A stretch of DNA of 20,900 nucleotides from contig UQPB01000055.1 of the NCBI GenBank assembly GCA_900542835.1, positions 1 through 20,900 on the forward strand, written 5' to 3'. The DNA is from an uncultured Pelosinus sp. GTDB lineage: Bacteria > Bacillota > Negativicutes > Sporomusales > Acetonemataceae. Position numbers and translations under genes: made by a program. Numbering within the stretch: position 1 is the stretch's first letter; each line of letters opens with the position of its first letter. This document shows, piece by piece, positions 1 to 7,941 of this stretch. The notes below the pieces were generated by a model. The model had not been told where the DNA came from and searched no databases. It saw only the letters and a program-made list of their open reading frames with translations.

Positions 1-131
1 CTAGATTTTTTGGGTACTTTTTGATCATGCAAAAAGTACCAAGCAGCTCTGCTTTTGCTAAAAGCGGCCATTGCTCCGCAGCAGGGCATCACTTTGCTTA
101 CTTTTGTAAGCGATTTCCCTGAACAGGTACC
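1..131. repeat. Cluster of short hairpins at the left edge, no gene
   Basis: Three stem-loops lie in series. The first has an 11-bp perfect stem (13-23 with 30-40, loop ATCATG), the second a 6-bp stem (51-56 with 60-65) and the third a 6-bp stem (96-101 with 106-111, loop TTTT). GGTACC-type ends occur at both sides (around 13-17, 36-40 and 126-131). I see no start codon with a ribosome-binding site. It may be the end of a dispersed palindromic repeat or the 3' region of a gene outside the window. The structure is seen directly; the repeat identity is inference. Confidence 0.4.
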
Positions 132-140
132 GGAAGCGAG

Positions 141-178
141 AAAAAAAGGCGACCGCCCGGCTATCCGGAGCGGTCGTC
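141..178 (-). terminator. Intrinsic terminator of the dCache chemoreceptor gene
   Basis: Read on the minus strand, a 9-bp stem (170-178 with 148-156, one G-U pair) is extended by an inner CCGG/CCGG stem with a 4-base loop. A run of seven T residues (141-147) follows immediately. It lies 26 bases beyond the stop codon of the minus-strand chemoreceptor gene. Confidence 0.85.
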
Positions 179-203
179 TGTATCTGCGGCTGCCGGCAGG
201 CTT

Positions 204-2165
204 TTATACCTGAAAGCGGCCGGTAAGCTGCCGCAGCTCTTCGGCCAGCTTCGCAAGCGCCTGACTCGAAGAGGATATTTCTTCCAAAGAAGCGGACTGT
301 TCCTCCGCTGCCGCCGATACGGTCTCGGTTTGAGCGGCAGCCTGCTTGCCTACCTGATCAATTTCGCGCATGGAAGCGACAATTGTCTGGCTGCCTTGAG
401 CCAGTTCGCGGATCGAGGCGCCAATTTCCCTGATTTGGCTGGAAACGCTGCCGAGCTGGCTGGCAATATCATTAAAGGCGCTGCCGGCTGACTGTACAAC
501 ACCGGCGCCGGCGGCAACCTCCTGCGTTCCCTGTTTCATAGCGGCAACCGCGCCATCGGTATCTGCCTGGATTTGGTTGATAATCGCGGCAATTTGTCCG
601 GCTGCCTGCTCTGAACCTTCCGCCAGCTTGCGGACTTCGTCGGCTACGACGGCAAAACCGCGACCGGCTTCTCCTGCCCGCGCCGCTTCGATGGCCGCAT
701 TCAGGGCCAGCAAATTGGTTTGGCTGGCAATGCCGGCAATTGTGTCGATAATTTCGCCGATTTGTTTGGAGCTTTCGCCCAGTTTGGCGACAATTCCGGC
801 CGAGCCGGTCACCGATTCCTCAATTTTGCCCATTTGACGGACTGCGGCTTCGATTGCGCCGCGGCCACTGGCGGCTGCGGCCGCAGTCTTATCGGCAGCG
901 GTCTCAACCAGCGTCGCGTTTGCGGCAATTTGCTGCACGCCGGCGGACATGGTTTCAGTGACAACAGCGTTGCTGTCAAGCGAACGTGCCTGTTGCGCTA
1001 CGCCGGCGGCGACATCGGAGATTGCTGACGCGACCTGTTCCGTAGCCTGAGCCGACTGGTCGGCACTGGCCGTCAGCTGTTCGGAGGCGGCGGCAATATG
1101 TTCTGACGATTTCATGATGTTAACTACCATCGTCCGCAAGCCAAGACGCATCGTTTCCAGCGAGGCGCCCAGGCTGTCTACCTCGGCCACGCCGCTGGCG
1201 GCGATACTGCTGCTTAACTGGCCGTCAGCCATTTTGTCGGCGGCTTGTCCCAAGCGATGCAGCGGCCGGACAATGCTGCGGGCCAGATACACGGAGGCGG
1301 CGCCAGCCAGAAGTGAAGTAAGCAGGATCAGCAGGAGGCTGGTCCACAAGCCTTTGGTTGCCAGGGCGGTGATTTCAGCAACCGGCAGATAGGCGATAAT
1401 GCCCCAGTTCAGCAGGCTCATCGGCGCGTACGCAGCCAGGGCTTCCCAGCCCTGGGTTGAGACGGCTTCCATACTGCTGCTTTTGCCGCTGATGACTTCA
1501 GCAACGTAAGGCTGTGTCGCCACCGATTCATTTTTAGCCACCTTTTCGGCAACCGGGTGAGCGATCAGGTTGCCGCGGTAATCTACGATATCAACATAAC
1601 CGTTTTCACCAATTGTGGTTCTGGCGGCAATTTCCGCCAGCGCCTGCAGGCTGATATCAACGGCGGCAACGCCAAGGATTTGCCCGGCGGGATTTTTAAT
1701 CGGTGTCGAAATAGTAATCGTGGGTGCATTGGTAAACGCGGAGATATAGGTGTCGGTAAAGAAGGTCTTGCCGGCTATCGCTTCCTTGAAGTAGGCCCGG
1801 TCGCTGCGGTTGGCCAGATTGCCGCTGGTGCGGGCAATCTGCATGCCGGTCTTGTCCATAATATAGATGAGTTCATACTGCGGATTCTTCTGCTGGGCGA
1901 CCAGGATCATTTCCTTAATTGCGGCTCCATTCATTGCATGCATGGTAGGAGAGAGTGCCAGCGTTTCAACCAAGCCCCGGGCGTCAACGATAAACCGTTC
2001 AATTTCGCTGGCAAGCTGGGCAGCAATGGTGCGGTTGGTTTCCGCCGCTTTCTCCTTCGCTGCCGTCAGTGACAGATACACATTGACCGAGCCGACAAGC
2101 GCAGCCGCAAAAAAAGCGACGGCAACAATTAAAGCCATTAAGCGCATCTGTAAACTGTTTTTCAC
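204..2165 (-). CDS. Methyl-accepting chemotaxis protein with dCache sensor domain
   Basis: Transmembrane chemoreceptor that senses an extracellular ligand and signals to CheA/CheW. From the chosen start (653 aa) the order is: membrane segment about 9-32; extracellular double-Cache domain about 35-265 (includes a DRAYF motif and an AAVDIS strand); second membrane segment about 272-294; HAMP about 295-348; and a long methyl-accepting coiled coil with the near-invariant tip containing NLLALNAAIEAARAGEAGRG. No CheR-binding pentapeptide is seen at the C terminus (it ends GRFQV). The frame is open to a GTG at 2174, but AAAGGAG overlaps that codon. The GTG at 2165 lies 8 bases after GGAG and is the better start. 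The gene is monocistronic, with its own promoter upstream and terminator downstream. The ligand cannot be read from the sequence. Family assignment is secure. Confidence 0.96.
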   Translation of the reverse strand: MKNSLQMRLMALIVAVAFFAAALVGSVNVYLSLTAAKEKAAETNRTIAAQLASEIERFIVDARGLVETLALSPTMHAMNGAAIKEMILVAQQKNPQYELIYIMDKTGMQIARTSGNLANRSDRAYFKEAIAGKTFFTDTYISAFTNAPTITISTPIKNPAGQILGVAAVDISLQALAEIAARTTIGENGYVDIVDYRGNLIAHPVAEKVAKNESVATQPYVAEVISGKSSSMEAVSTQGWEALAAYAPMSLLNWGIIAYLPVAEITALATKGLWTSLLLILLTSLLAGAASVYLARSIVRPLHRLGQAADKMADGQLSSSIAASGVAEVDSLGASLETMRLGLRTMVVNIMKSSEHIAAASEQLTASADQSAQATEQVASAISDVAAGVAQQARSLDSNAVVTETMSAGVQQIAANATLVETAADKTAAAAASGRGAIEAAVRQMGKIEESVTGSAGIVAKLGESSKQIGEIIDTIAGIASQTNLLALNAAIEAARAGEAGRGFAVVADEVRKLAEGSEQAAGQIAAIINQIQADTDGAVAAMKQGTQEVAAGAGVVQSAGSAFNDIASQLGSVSSQIREIGASIRELAQGSQTIVASMREIDQVGKQAAAQTETVSAAAEEQSASLEEISSSSQALAKLAEELRQLTGRFQV

Positions 2166-2208
2166 ATTCTTCACTCCTTTGTGTAAAAAAATCCCTTAAT
2201 ATGATGAA

Positions 2209-2237
2209 ATTATGGCATAGCGGCCGGTTAACGTCAA
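2209..2237 (-). promoter_or_regulatory. Sigma-70/SigA-type promoter of the dCache chemoreceptor
   Basis: On the minus strand TTGACG (2232-2237) is separated by exactly 17 bases from CATAAT (2209-2214), about 45 bases upstream of the GTG start. It matches the housekeeping consensus well. It suggests that the gene is transcribed separately from the GGDEF-EAL gene behind it. Confidence 0.65.
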
Positions 2238-2263
2238 GAAGGCGGCCGCGCTACTACTAAATA

Positions 2264-4969
2264 CTACGGGAAAATACGATGACGTTCAGAGACAGACGCG
2301 GCATCTGCCGGCAGCAAGGGCGAGGGTTTGCCGGTGAGGTATCCCTGGACGCAGGCGACTCCCATATGCCGCAGCAGCCGCAGGACCGCTTCGCTTTCGA
2401 CGTATTCAGCAATAACTTTTTGTCCGAGGGCATGCGCAACCTGGACAATCGCACCAACAATCGCCTGGTTTTGTTTGTTTTCAGCCAGGTCGCGAACATA
2501 GCTGCCATCAATTTTGATGTAATCAACCGGAAAGCGGCGGACATACGAGAAGGAGGAAAAGCCAATACCAAAGTCATCAAGTGCAAAGGAACAGCCTAGC
2601 TGCCGCAGCTTGTCCAGCCAGGCGGAAGCGGCTGAATCGGTTACCGCCGCGGTTTCGGTAATTTCAAAGCCAATCCGGCTCGGATCAATGCCGCTGCCGA
2701 CAATCAGCTCTTTTACCGTACGGCACAAATCCTCGTCACTGAGGCTGACGCCGGAAATATTCGTGAAAATCTGCAGGTCGGGATAGGCTTGCAGTTTCTC
2801 AACAACCTGTTTGACAACCCATAGATCCAATTTCGGCATCAGGCCGAATGTCTCCGCAACCGGGATAAACAGAGCCGGGCTGATCAGGCCGCCCTCGCCG
2901 TCGGGAAGCCGCAGCAGCGCTTCGTAGTGCACAATGCTTCGGTCCAGTGTCTGCACCACCGGCTGAAAATAGAGCACCAGTTTGTCTTCCCGCAGTGCCT
3001 GCTTCAGCAAGGTCAACAGGCGTCCCGCTTCTGACAGCTGTGCCAGGCTTTTACCCTCCCGGCGCGCCAGAATAACACGGTTGCGGCCTTTGGCTTTAGC
3101 CGAGTGAAGCGCGAAATCGGCGTGGGACAGCAGATCCTGACCGTCCAATTCGCCATCGATGTGGACAATGCCGATGCTGATGCTGACACTGGCAAAGGCG
3201 GTGTCGCCGAGTTTAAATTCGGTTTGCTCAATCAGCCGGCGCAGCGACTCGGCAAATTCTTTGGCCGAATCGGCGGTCAGACTGCTGCGAATTATGGCAA
3301 ATTCATCACCGCTGAGACGGGCAAACTGGTCGTTCCCTGTTATACTGTGCTTGACGGCGGCCGCAAACTGCTGCAGCAGTTCATCGCCGGTAGCATGGCC
3401 AAGCGTGTCGTTGATCAGCTTGAAATTGTCAATATTTAATACCAGCAGCGAGCCGGAAATGCCGTTGCGGGCCGCTTTGACCGCCTGCTCGAGAAAATCG
3501 CCCAGCCGCCGCCGGTTGGATAATCCGGTTAGTGTATCATGCGTAGATATGTACTGCAACTGCTGTTCCGCCGTTTTGCGCCGGGTTATGTCGCGGATTA
3601 TAAAGCTGGAAACAGCCTTTTCGTCAATTACCAGCGGCTGCCAGCTGACTTCGGCGAAAAAAAACGTCCCGTCCTTGCGGGCCTGAACCGTTTCGAACAG
3701 ACTGCTGTCATCAAACTGCACCGGCTCATAGGACTGTGAGTCCTTATGGACCAGATCGCCGATCCGCAGGGCGAGCAGTTCCTGCCGCGAATAGCCGTAG
3801 GCGAGCGAGGCGGCAGGATTCGCCTCAATAATCCGGCCATCGGGATTCGCGAACAAAATAATATCCTGTGTTTGTTCGGAAAATAATTGAAACCGGTGCA
3901 GGCTGTTTTCCGCTTTTTGCCGTTGCTTTTCCACCGCCGCCGATTCAAGGGCAAAGCAGAGATTGGCCGACAGCGAATTCAGCAGGCCGGTTTCTTCCGG
4001 GCCGAAGTATTCCGGCAGATCACAATAAAATGTCAGTACGCCGGTGAAGTCGCGGCAGCGCAGCGGAAACGAGGCGCTCGAGCGAATCCCGCAGGCAGTG
4101 GCGGCGGCCCGCTGCTGCCGCATCCGTTCTTCCCGGAAAAAGTCGTTGCAGATGTCGTGCCGACCGCAAAGCGCCGTGCCGGCAGGCGCGGCAGCAGGCT
4201 CGATGCCGTCCAGGAAGGCGGTGGCGCCCCAACTGGAGAAGATGGCGGCTTGATCCGGTTTTCTCCCGGCTGTGCCAACCCATACGAGGGTGAACAGACC
4301 GGTTTCGACCGCGATGCGGCAGACCTGGTCACAGAGCGGCCGGGGCTCCTTGATGCGCGCCATCACCTCATTGAGCTGCAGCAGCATCGCGTACAGGCGC
4401 TGCAAACGGCGGCTTTTCTCTTCGGCTGTTTTTCGCTGGGTATTGTCCCGTATCAGTGCCTGCCAGTAACGCCGGTCGCCGATGTGAATAGCGCTGGCGC
4501 TGATCTCCACCGGAAACAATGCCCCCGACTTGCGGCGGTGAACCGTTTCGTAGACCATGCCGGGAACTGTGGCCAGCTGTTCGGCCAGACCGGCAAACTT
4601 GCTGCGCTCCTCGTCTGAGCGCAGCCGTTCAATTGCCAGCCCGATCAGTTCGCTGCGGCAATAGCCGTAAATAGTCTCCGCCTGCTGATTGACATCGAAG
4701 ATTTGCCGCGTTTCATCATCGACCAGCAAAATCGCGTCGTTAGCCTGGCGCAATAAGTGCTCGTAGCGCTGCGCCAGCAGCAGCCTGCTGTCTTCATTCC
4801 GGTCGCACTGGCAGGCTGACCGCGCTTTCCAGGCAAGCACGGCGATCACCGCGGCAACAGTGCCGAATCCGGCTGTCACCACCGCGGCGCCGGGGGCAAA
4901 AAATAAAAAAATGACGGCCAGAATGGCTGACGCCGCCAGCACCGCCGGCTTATGATTGCGTATTTGCAC
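2264..4969 (-). CDS. Membrane-anchored PAS-GAF-PAS-GGDEF-EAL c-di-GMP signalling protein
   Basis: Predicted bifunctional cyclic di-GMP enzyme of 901 aa. Two hydrophobic segments (about 9-25 and 28-47) form an N-terminal membrane anchor. Then come PAS1 (about 66-180), GAF (about 195-345), PAS2 (about 357-467), GGDEF (about 470-638) and EAL (about 650-890). The GGDEF signature is SGDEF (553-557), a variant compatible with cyclase activity; no RxxD inhibitory site is seen just before it. EAL residues look intact: E683-A-L, N737, E770/E772, DD at 798-799, K819, E855, Q875. A phosphodiesterase is therefore likely, with or without cyclase activity. The frame stays open to 5272, but that part would overlap the divergent gene. 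The GTG at 4969 follows AAGGA by 8 bases. TTGTGT-16-TACGAT (5003-5030, minus) is a possible promoter. Confidence 0.93.
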   Translation of the reverse strand: MQIRNHKPAVLAASAILAVIFLFFAPGAAVVTAGFGTVAAVIAVLAWKARSACQCDRNEDSRLLLAQRYEHLLRQANDAILLVDDETRQIFDVNQQAETIYGYCRSELIGLAIERLRSDEERSKFAGLAEQLATVPGMVYETVHRRKSGALFPVEISASAIHIGDRRYWQALIRDNTQRKTAEEKSRRLQRLYAMLLQLNEVMARIKEPRPLCDQVCRIAVETGLFTLVWVGTAGRKPDQAAIFSSWGATAFLDGIEPAAAPAGTALCGRHDICNDFFREERMRQQRAAATACGIRSSASFPLRCRDFTGVLTFYCDLPEYFGPEETGLLNSLSANLCFALESAAVEKQRQKAENSLHRFQLFSEQTQDIILFANPDGRIIEANPAASLAYGYSRQELLALRIGDLVHKDSQSYEPVQFDDSSLFETVQARKDGTFFFAEVSWQPLVIDEKAVSSFIIRDITRRKTAEQQLQYISTHDTLTGLSNRRRLGDFLEQAVKAARNGISGSLLVLNIDNFKLINDTLGHATGDELLQQFAAAVKHSITGNDQFARLSGDEFAIIRSSLTADSAKEFAESLRRLIEQTEFKLGDTAFASVSISIGIVHIDGELDGQDLLSHADFALHSAKAKGRNRVILARREGKSLAQLSEAGRLLTLLKQALREDKLVLYFQPVVQTLDRSIVHYEALLRLPDGEGGLISPALFIPVAETFGLMPKLDLWVVKQVVEKLQAYPDLQIFTNISGVSLSDEDLCRTVKELIVGSGIDPSRIGFEITETAAVTDSAASAWLDKLRQLGCSFALDDFGIGFSSFSYVRRFPVDYIKIDGSYVRDLAENKQNQAIVGAIVQVAHALGQKVIAEYVESEAVLRLLRHMGVACVQGYLTGKPSPLLPADAASVSERHRIFP

Positions 4970-5002
4970 ACTGCACTTCCTTTGTCGAAATAAGTCTCTT
5001 CT

Positions 5003-5030
5003 ATCGTAACATAGATGCGCAAAAACACAA
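5003..5030 (-). promoter_or_regulatory. Possible promoter of the GGDEF-EAL gene
   Basis: Minus-strand TTGTGT (5025-5030), a 16-base spacer and TACGAT (5003-5008), about 35 bases upstream of the GTG start at 4969. It is a moderate match to the housekeeping consensus in the divergent intergenic region. Confidence 0.4.
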
Positions 5031-5131
5031 TATTCTAGCGGAGGATATTTGTCCGACTGCGTCGAAAACATGCCGTAACAAACAATGCCGGGCACCCGCG
5101 CGGTTCTCTTACGGCAGACGGAGGCGTGGAT

Positions 5132-5545
5132 ATGAGGTATTCGTTTAACTGCGCTGCGGAATTTGCCGCCAGGCGGCAGTCTATGCGGCGCGTGCTGGCC
5201 GAATGGGCGCCGCTTTACGCAGAGCGGCTGTTTATTGCACTTAATGAAGCGGTAAATAATGCCTATCTTCATGGCTGCAGACCTTCAAACCAAGTGGTTG
5301 AGGTCGAGATCGAACGTACGGCGACCGAAATCTGGCTGCGGATCAGCCATTGCGGAACAGGTATCAACTTGTCCGATGCCGCCCGTACTTTGCCGGCGGA
5401 CGAGCTTGACGATCATGGCCGCGGCCTGGCGATTATGCGGTTTTGCACCGATTCGCTTGTCTATGACGACAGCGGTAAAAAACTGATTATGCGTAAATCG
5501 CTGATGCCGGCAGCGGGAAATAAAATAGGAAAGGGTTTGTGTTGA
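5132..5545 (+). CDS. RsbW/SpoIIAB-like anti-sigma factor, histidine-kinase-like ATPase
   Basis: Small (137 aa) GHKL-type ATPase of the HATPase_c_2 group. In known partner switches such proteins bind a sigma factor or other target and phosphorylate a STAS antagonist on serine. The N-box is clear (E39, N43, H47 in NEAVNNAYLHG), as is a G2-like GRGLAIM at 96-102. The usual DxGxG box reads HCGTG (73-77), so the adenine-contacting Asp appears to be His. ATG 5132 is chosen because GGAGG (5120-5124) is 7 bases upstream; the in-frame GTG at 5126 is too close. It is the first gene of a four-gene operon, and its stop overlaps the next start (TGATG). A STAS protein and a PP2C phosphatase in the same operon support the role. 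The target is not in this window. Confidence 0.85.
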   Translation: MRYSFNCAAEFAARRQSMRRVLAEWAPLYAERLFIALNEAVNNAYLHGCRPSNQVVEVEIERTATEIWLRISHCGTGINLSDAARTLPADELDDHGRGLAIMRFCTDSLVYDDSGKKLIMRKSLMPAAGNKIGKGLC

Positions 5546-7617
5546 TGTTTCGGAACCTGCGGTTATTTCATAAAATTCTGGTGCTGCTGGGCGTTTTTGC
5601 TGCGACTTTGACTGTTGTCGCCGCCGCCGGCTATTATTTTATGCATGACATGGAACGAAGTTCCCGCCATATGTATCAGGATCGCCTGTTGCCGATTAAA
5701 TGGCTCAATGATATGCGCCGTTTATCCCGGGTTCAGGAGATGTATCTTTATGAGGCGATTTTAACGCCGGCAAAAGATCAGGAGCGCAAGCTGATCGCCG
5801 ACAGCGACGCGGTGATTGCTGATTCGGGCAAACTGTTTGCCGACTATGAAAAAGCGGCCCTGGACGATTATGAGCGCCAGCAGCTGGCGCCGTATCAAGC
5901 GGCGCTTGAACGCTACCTAAATGAGCGGCAGGCGGTGCTGGCCCTGCTTGCGGACGGAAAGAAGCAGGAGGCCTATGCCTATTTTAAGCAGAAAGCGGCG
6001 CCGCCCCTGGATGAACTGAACGGCATCCGGCGGAATTTGGCCGAGCATAACGCGCAACAGGCGGAGCATTTGCAGGAAACGATTAGAGCTGACTATTTGA
6101 TCGCGGTCAGTGTGATCCTGTCAGTCGGTATTGTCTGCTTCTTAGCCTGCCTGGCCATCGGCCTGTATATCGCCCGGATGATTGTCCGGCCGGTAACCGA
6201 GCTGCAGACGTTGATGTCACAGGCGGGAGCCGGCGATCTCAGCGTGGCCGGCCGCGTCGATTCCACTGATGAGACGGGCGAATTGAGCGCCAGCTTTAAT
6301 TTGATGATCAGACGGCAGGCCGAAATTGTCGATATGGTAAAAAAGGCTGCCGTCGAGCTTGCGGCCGGGTCGGAGCAGATGGCGGCTTCCAGTCAGCAGG
6401 TAACCTCCACCACCACCACAGTGGCAGAGGGCGTGCAGAATGTCGCCGGCGAAGCCGAGCAAGGCAATGCAGCGGTGATTGAATGCTCAAAAGCGCTGCT
6501 GGAGCTGTCGTCGCTGGTACAAATTGCCCGCCAGCAGGCCGAACTGGCGCTGGCTGCGTCGCAAACGGCGCAGAAGACGGCTGATGAAGGCAGGGACACC
6601 GTTGCTGAGGCCGTATCCCGCATGGACAACATTAAGCAAAAGACGCTGGAGAGCGAGGAACTGATTGCTGCCCTCAGCCGCTATTCGGAACAGATCGGAC
6701 TGATTACCGATACGATCACCGCGATTGCCAGTCAGACCAACCTGCTGGCTTTGAACGCCGCGATTGAGGCGGCGCGGGCAGGCGAGGCCGGCCGCGGCTT
6801 TGCCGTAGTGGCGGAAGAAGTCCGCAAGCTTGCGGAGCAATCGAATCAGGGCGCCGCCGAGGTGGCGGCGCTGGTCCGCAAGGTGGCTCAGAGTACTTCT
6901 GTGGCTGTCGGCTCCATGCAGGAAAGCCGGGAAGAAGTCGAGAGGGGCGTCACGGCGGTGCACCGGGCAGGAACCGCTCTTGACGGTATACTCGGTGCTG
7001 TGGACGATACGCTGAAAGCAGCCGGTGATATTGCCCGCGTTACCCAGGAGGAAGTCGCCAGTTCCGATAAGATCGTCTCGTTGATCGATAAGGTTGCTTC
7101 GGTCATTGAGAACACGGCGGCCCACTCGGAAGAAACCGCCAGCGCCGCCGAGGAAATCAGCGCCTCGATGCAGACGGTAGCCGCCAGTGCCGAGGAAACC
7201 AGCGCTATGGCCGCAGAACTGCGGACGGCGACCGATCATTTTATCATCGGCGGCCAGGGAGAATTGTCGGTGCCGGATTTGCTGGAACGGGCGAAATCAG
7301 ATCATCTGTTGTGGAAATTGCGTATTGCCAATATGCTCCGGGGAATCGAAAAGGCCGATCAGGCGCAAGTGAGCAGCCATCACGACTGCCGGTTTGGCAA
7401 ATGGTATTTTAGCGACAGTAACCCGTTCCAGCATGATCCCGATTTTATTGCCATTGACAAGCCGCACGCTGCGGTGCATCAGCTGGCGCAGCAGGCCGTG
7501 AGCGCGCTTCAGCACGGCGATAAAATCGAGGCGCAGCGGCTGCTGGCCGCTCTTGACCGGCCTTCGGCCGAAGTCATCAGACGGCTTGATCGTCTGATTA
7601 AAAAAGCAATCCGGTAA
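5545..7617 (+). CDS. Chemoreceptor with 4HB sensor and C-terminal CZB zinc-binding domain
   Basis: Methyl-accepting chemotaxis protein of 690 aa. It has a membrane segment about 10-33, a helical periplasmic 4HB_MCP-type domain about 34-183, a second membrane segment about 185-210, HAMP about 211-263, and a signalling coiled coil whose tip includes NLLALNAAIEAARAGEAGRG (399-418). A C-terminal chemoreceptor zinc-binding domain covers about 575-690. The CZB ligands are visible: H587 in DHLLWK, C615 in CRFGKWY, and H641 and H645 in the HAAVH motif. CZB domains in other bacteria respond to zinc or hypochlorous acid. The ATG at 5545 overlaps the previous stop and is 9 bases after GGAAAGGG. The gene lies between a kinase and a STAS gene, so it may feed the partner switch rather than, or as well as, CheA; that is inference. 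Confidence 0.95.
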   Translation: MFRNLRLFHKILVLLGVFAATLTVVAAAGYYFMHDMERSSRHMYQDRLLPIKWLNDMRRLSRVQEMYLYEAILTPAKDQERKLIADSDAVIADSGKLFADYEKAALDDYERQQLAPYQAALERYLNERQAVLALLADGKKQEAYAYFKQKAAPPLDELNGIRRNLAEHNAQQAEHLQETIRADYLIAVSVILSVGIVCFLACLAIGLYIARMIVRPVTELQTLMSQAGAGDLSVAGRVDSTDETGELSASFNLMIRRQAEIVDMVKKAAVELAAGSEQMAASSQQVTSTTTTVAEGVQNVAGEAEQGNAAVIECSKALLELSSLVQIARQQAELALAASQTAQKTADEGRDTVAEAVSRMDNIKQKTLESEELIAALSRYSEQIGLITDTITAIASQTNLLALNAAIEAARAGEAGRGFAVVAEEVRKLAEQSNQGAAEVAALVRKVAQSTSVAVGSMQESREEVERGVTAVHRAGTALDGILGAVDDTLKAAGDIARVTQEEVASSDKIVSLIDKVASVIENTAAHSEETASAAEEISASMQTVAASAEETSAMAAELRTATDHFIIGGQGELSVPDLLERAKSDHLLWKLRIANMLRGIEKADQAQVSSHHDCRFGKWYFSDSNPFQHDPDFIAIDKPHAAVHQLAQQAVSALQHGDKIEAQRLLAALDRPSAEVIRRLDRLIKKAIR

Positions 7618-7638
7618 CCCGGAAGGAGATTGAATAAC

Positions 7639-7941
7639 ATGGATCAGGAATTCTCCGTTGTTCAGGACCAGGTCATTGTCACGCTGAGTGGCGGTTTGTT
7701 TGTGGAAGATGCCGCGGCGTTGCGCGAGACCCTGATTTCGTATATTGAAAGAGGCTATAAAAGCTATCTGGTGGATCTTTCCCGGGTCGACTATATCGAC
7801 AGCTCGGGCCTGGGCGTGCTGGTCGCCATCCAGAAGCGGGCGCTGCAGAAGGGCGGCGGCATTACTATCAAGGGCTTGCAGGGAGTTGTCCGGGAAGTTT
7901 TTGAACTGACCCGTCTGACCAAGGTTTTTGAAATTGCGTAG
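7639..7941 (+). CDS. STAS-domain anti-sigma factor antagonist (RsbV/SpoIIAA-like)
   Basis: A single STAS domain of 100 aa. The conserved phosphorylation loop is YIDSSGLGVL (52-61), with Ser55/Ser56 as the phospho-acceptor candidates. In the family, the unphosphorylated form binds the anti-sigma ATPase and frees its target; phosphorylation by that ATPase switches it off. ATG 7639 is preceded by AAGGAG (7623-7628) at 10 bases, whereas the in-frame TTG at 7630 sits almost on the site. It lies 21 bases after the chemoreceptor stop and overlaps the next gene by 14 bases, which suggests translational coupling. The presumed partners are the ATPase at 5132 (kinase) and the PP2C protein at 7928 (phosphatase). 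Confidence 0.93.
   Translation: MDQEFSVVQDQVIVTLSGGLFVEDAAALRETLISYIERGYKSYLVDLSRVDYIDSSGLGVLVAIQKRALQKGGGITIKGLQGVVREVFELTRLTKVFEIA

Noticed and set aside
4970..5272. N-terminal extension of the GGDEF-EAL frame (about 100 residues)
   Set aside because: It would overlap the divergent ATPase gene, has a composition unlike a protein domain, and a GTG with a good ribosome-binding site exists at 4969.
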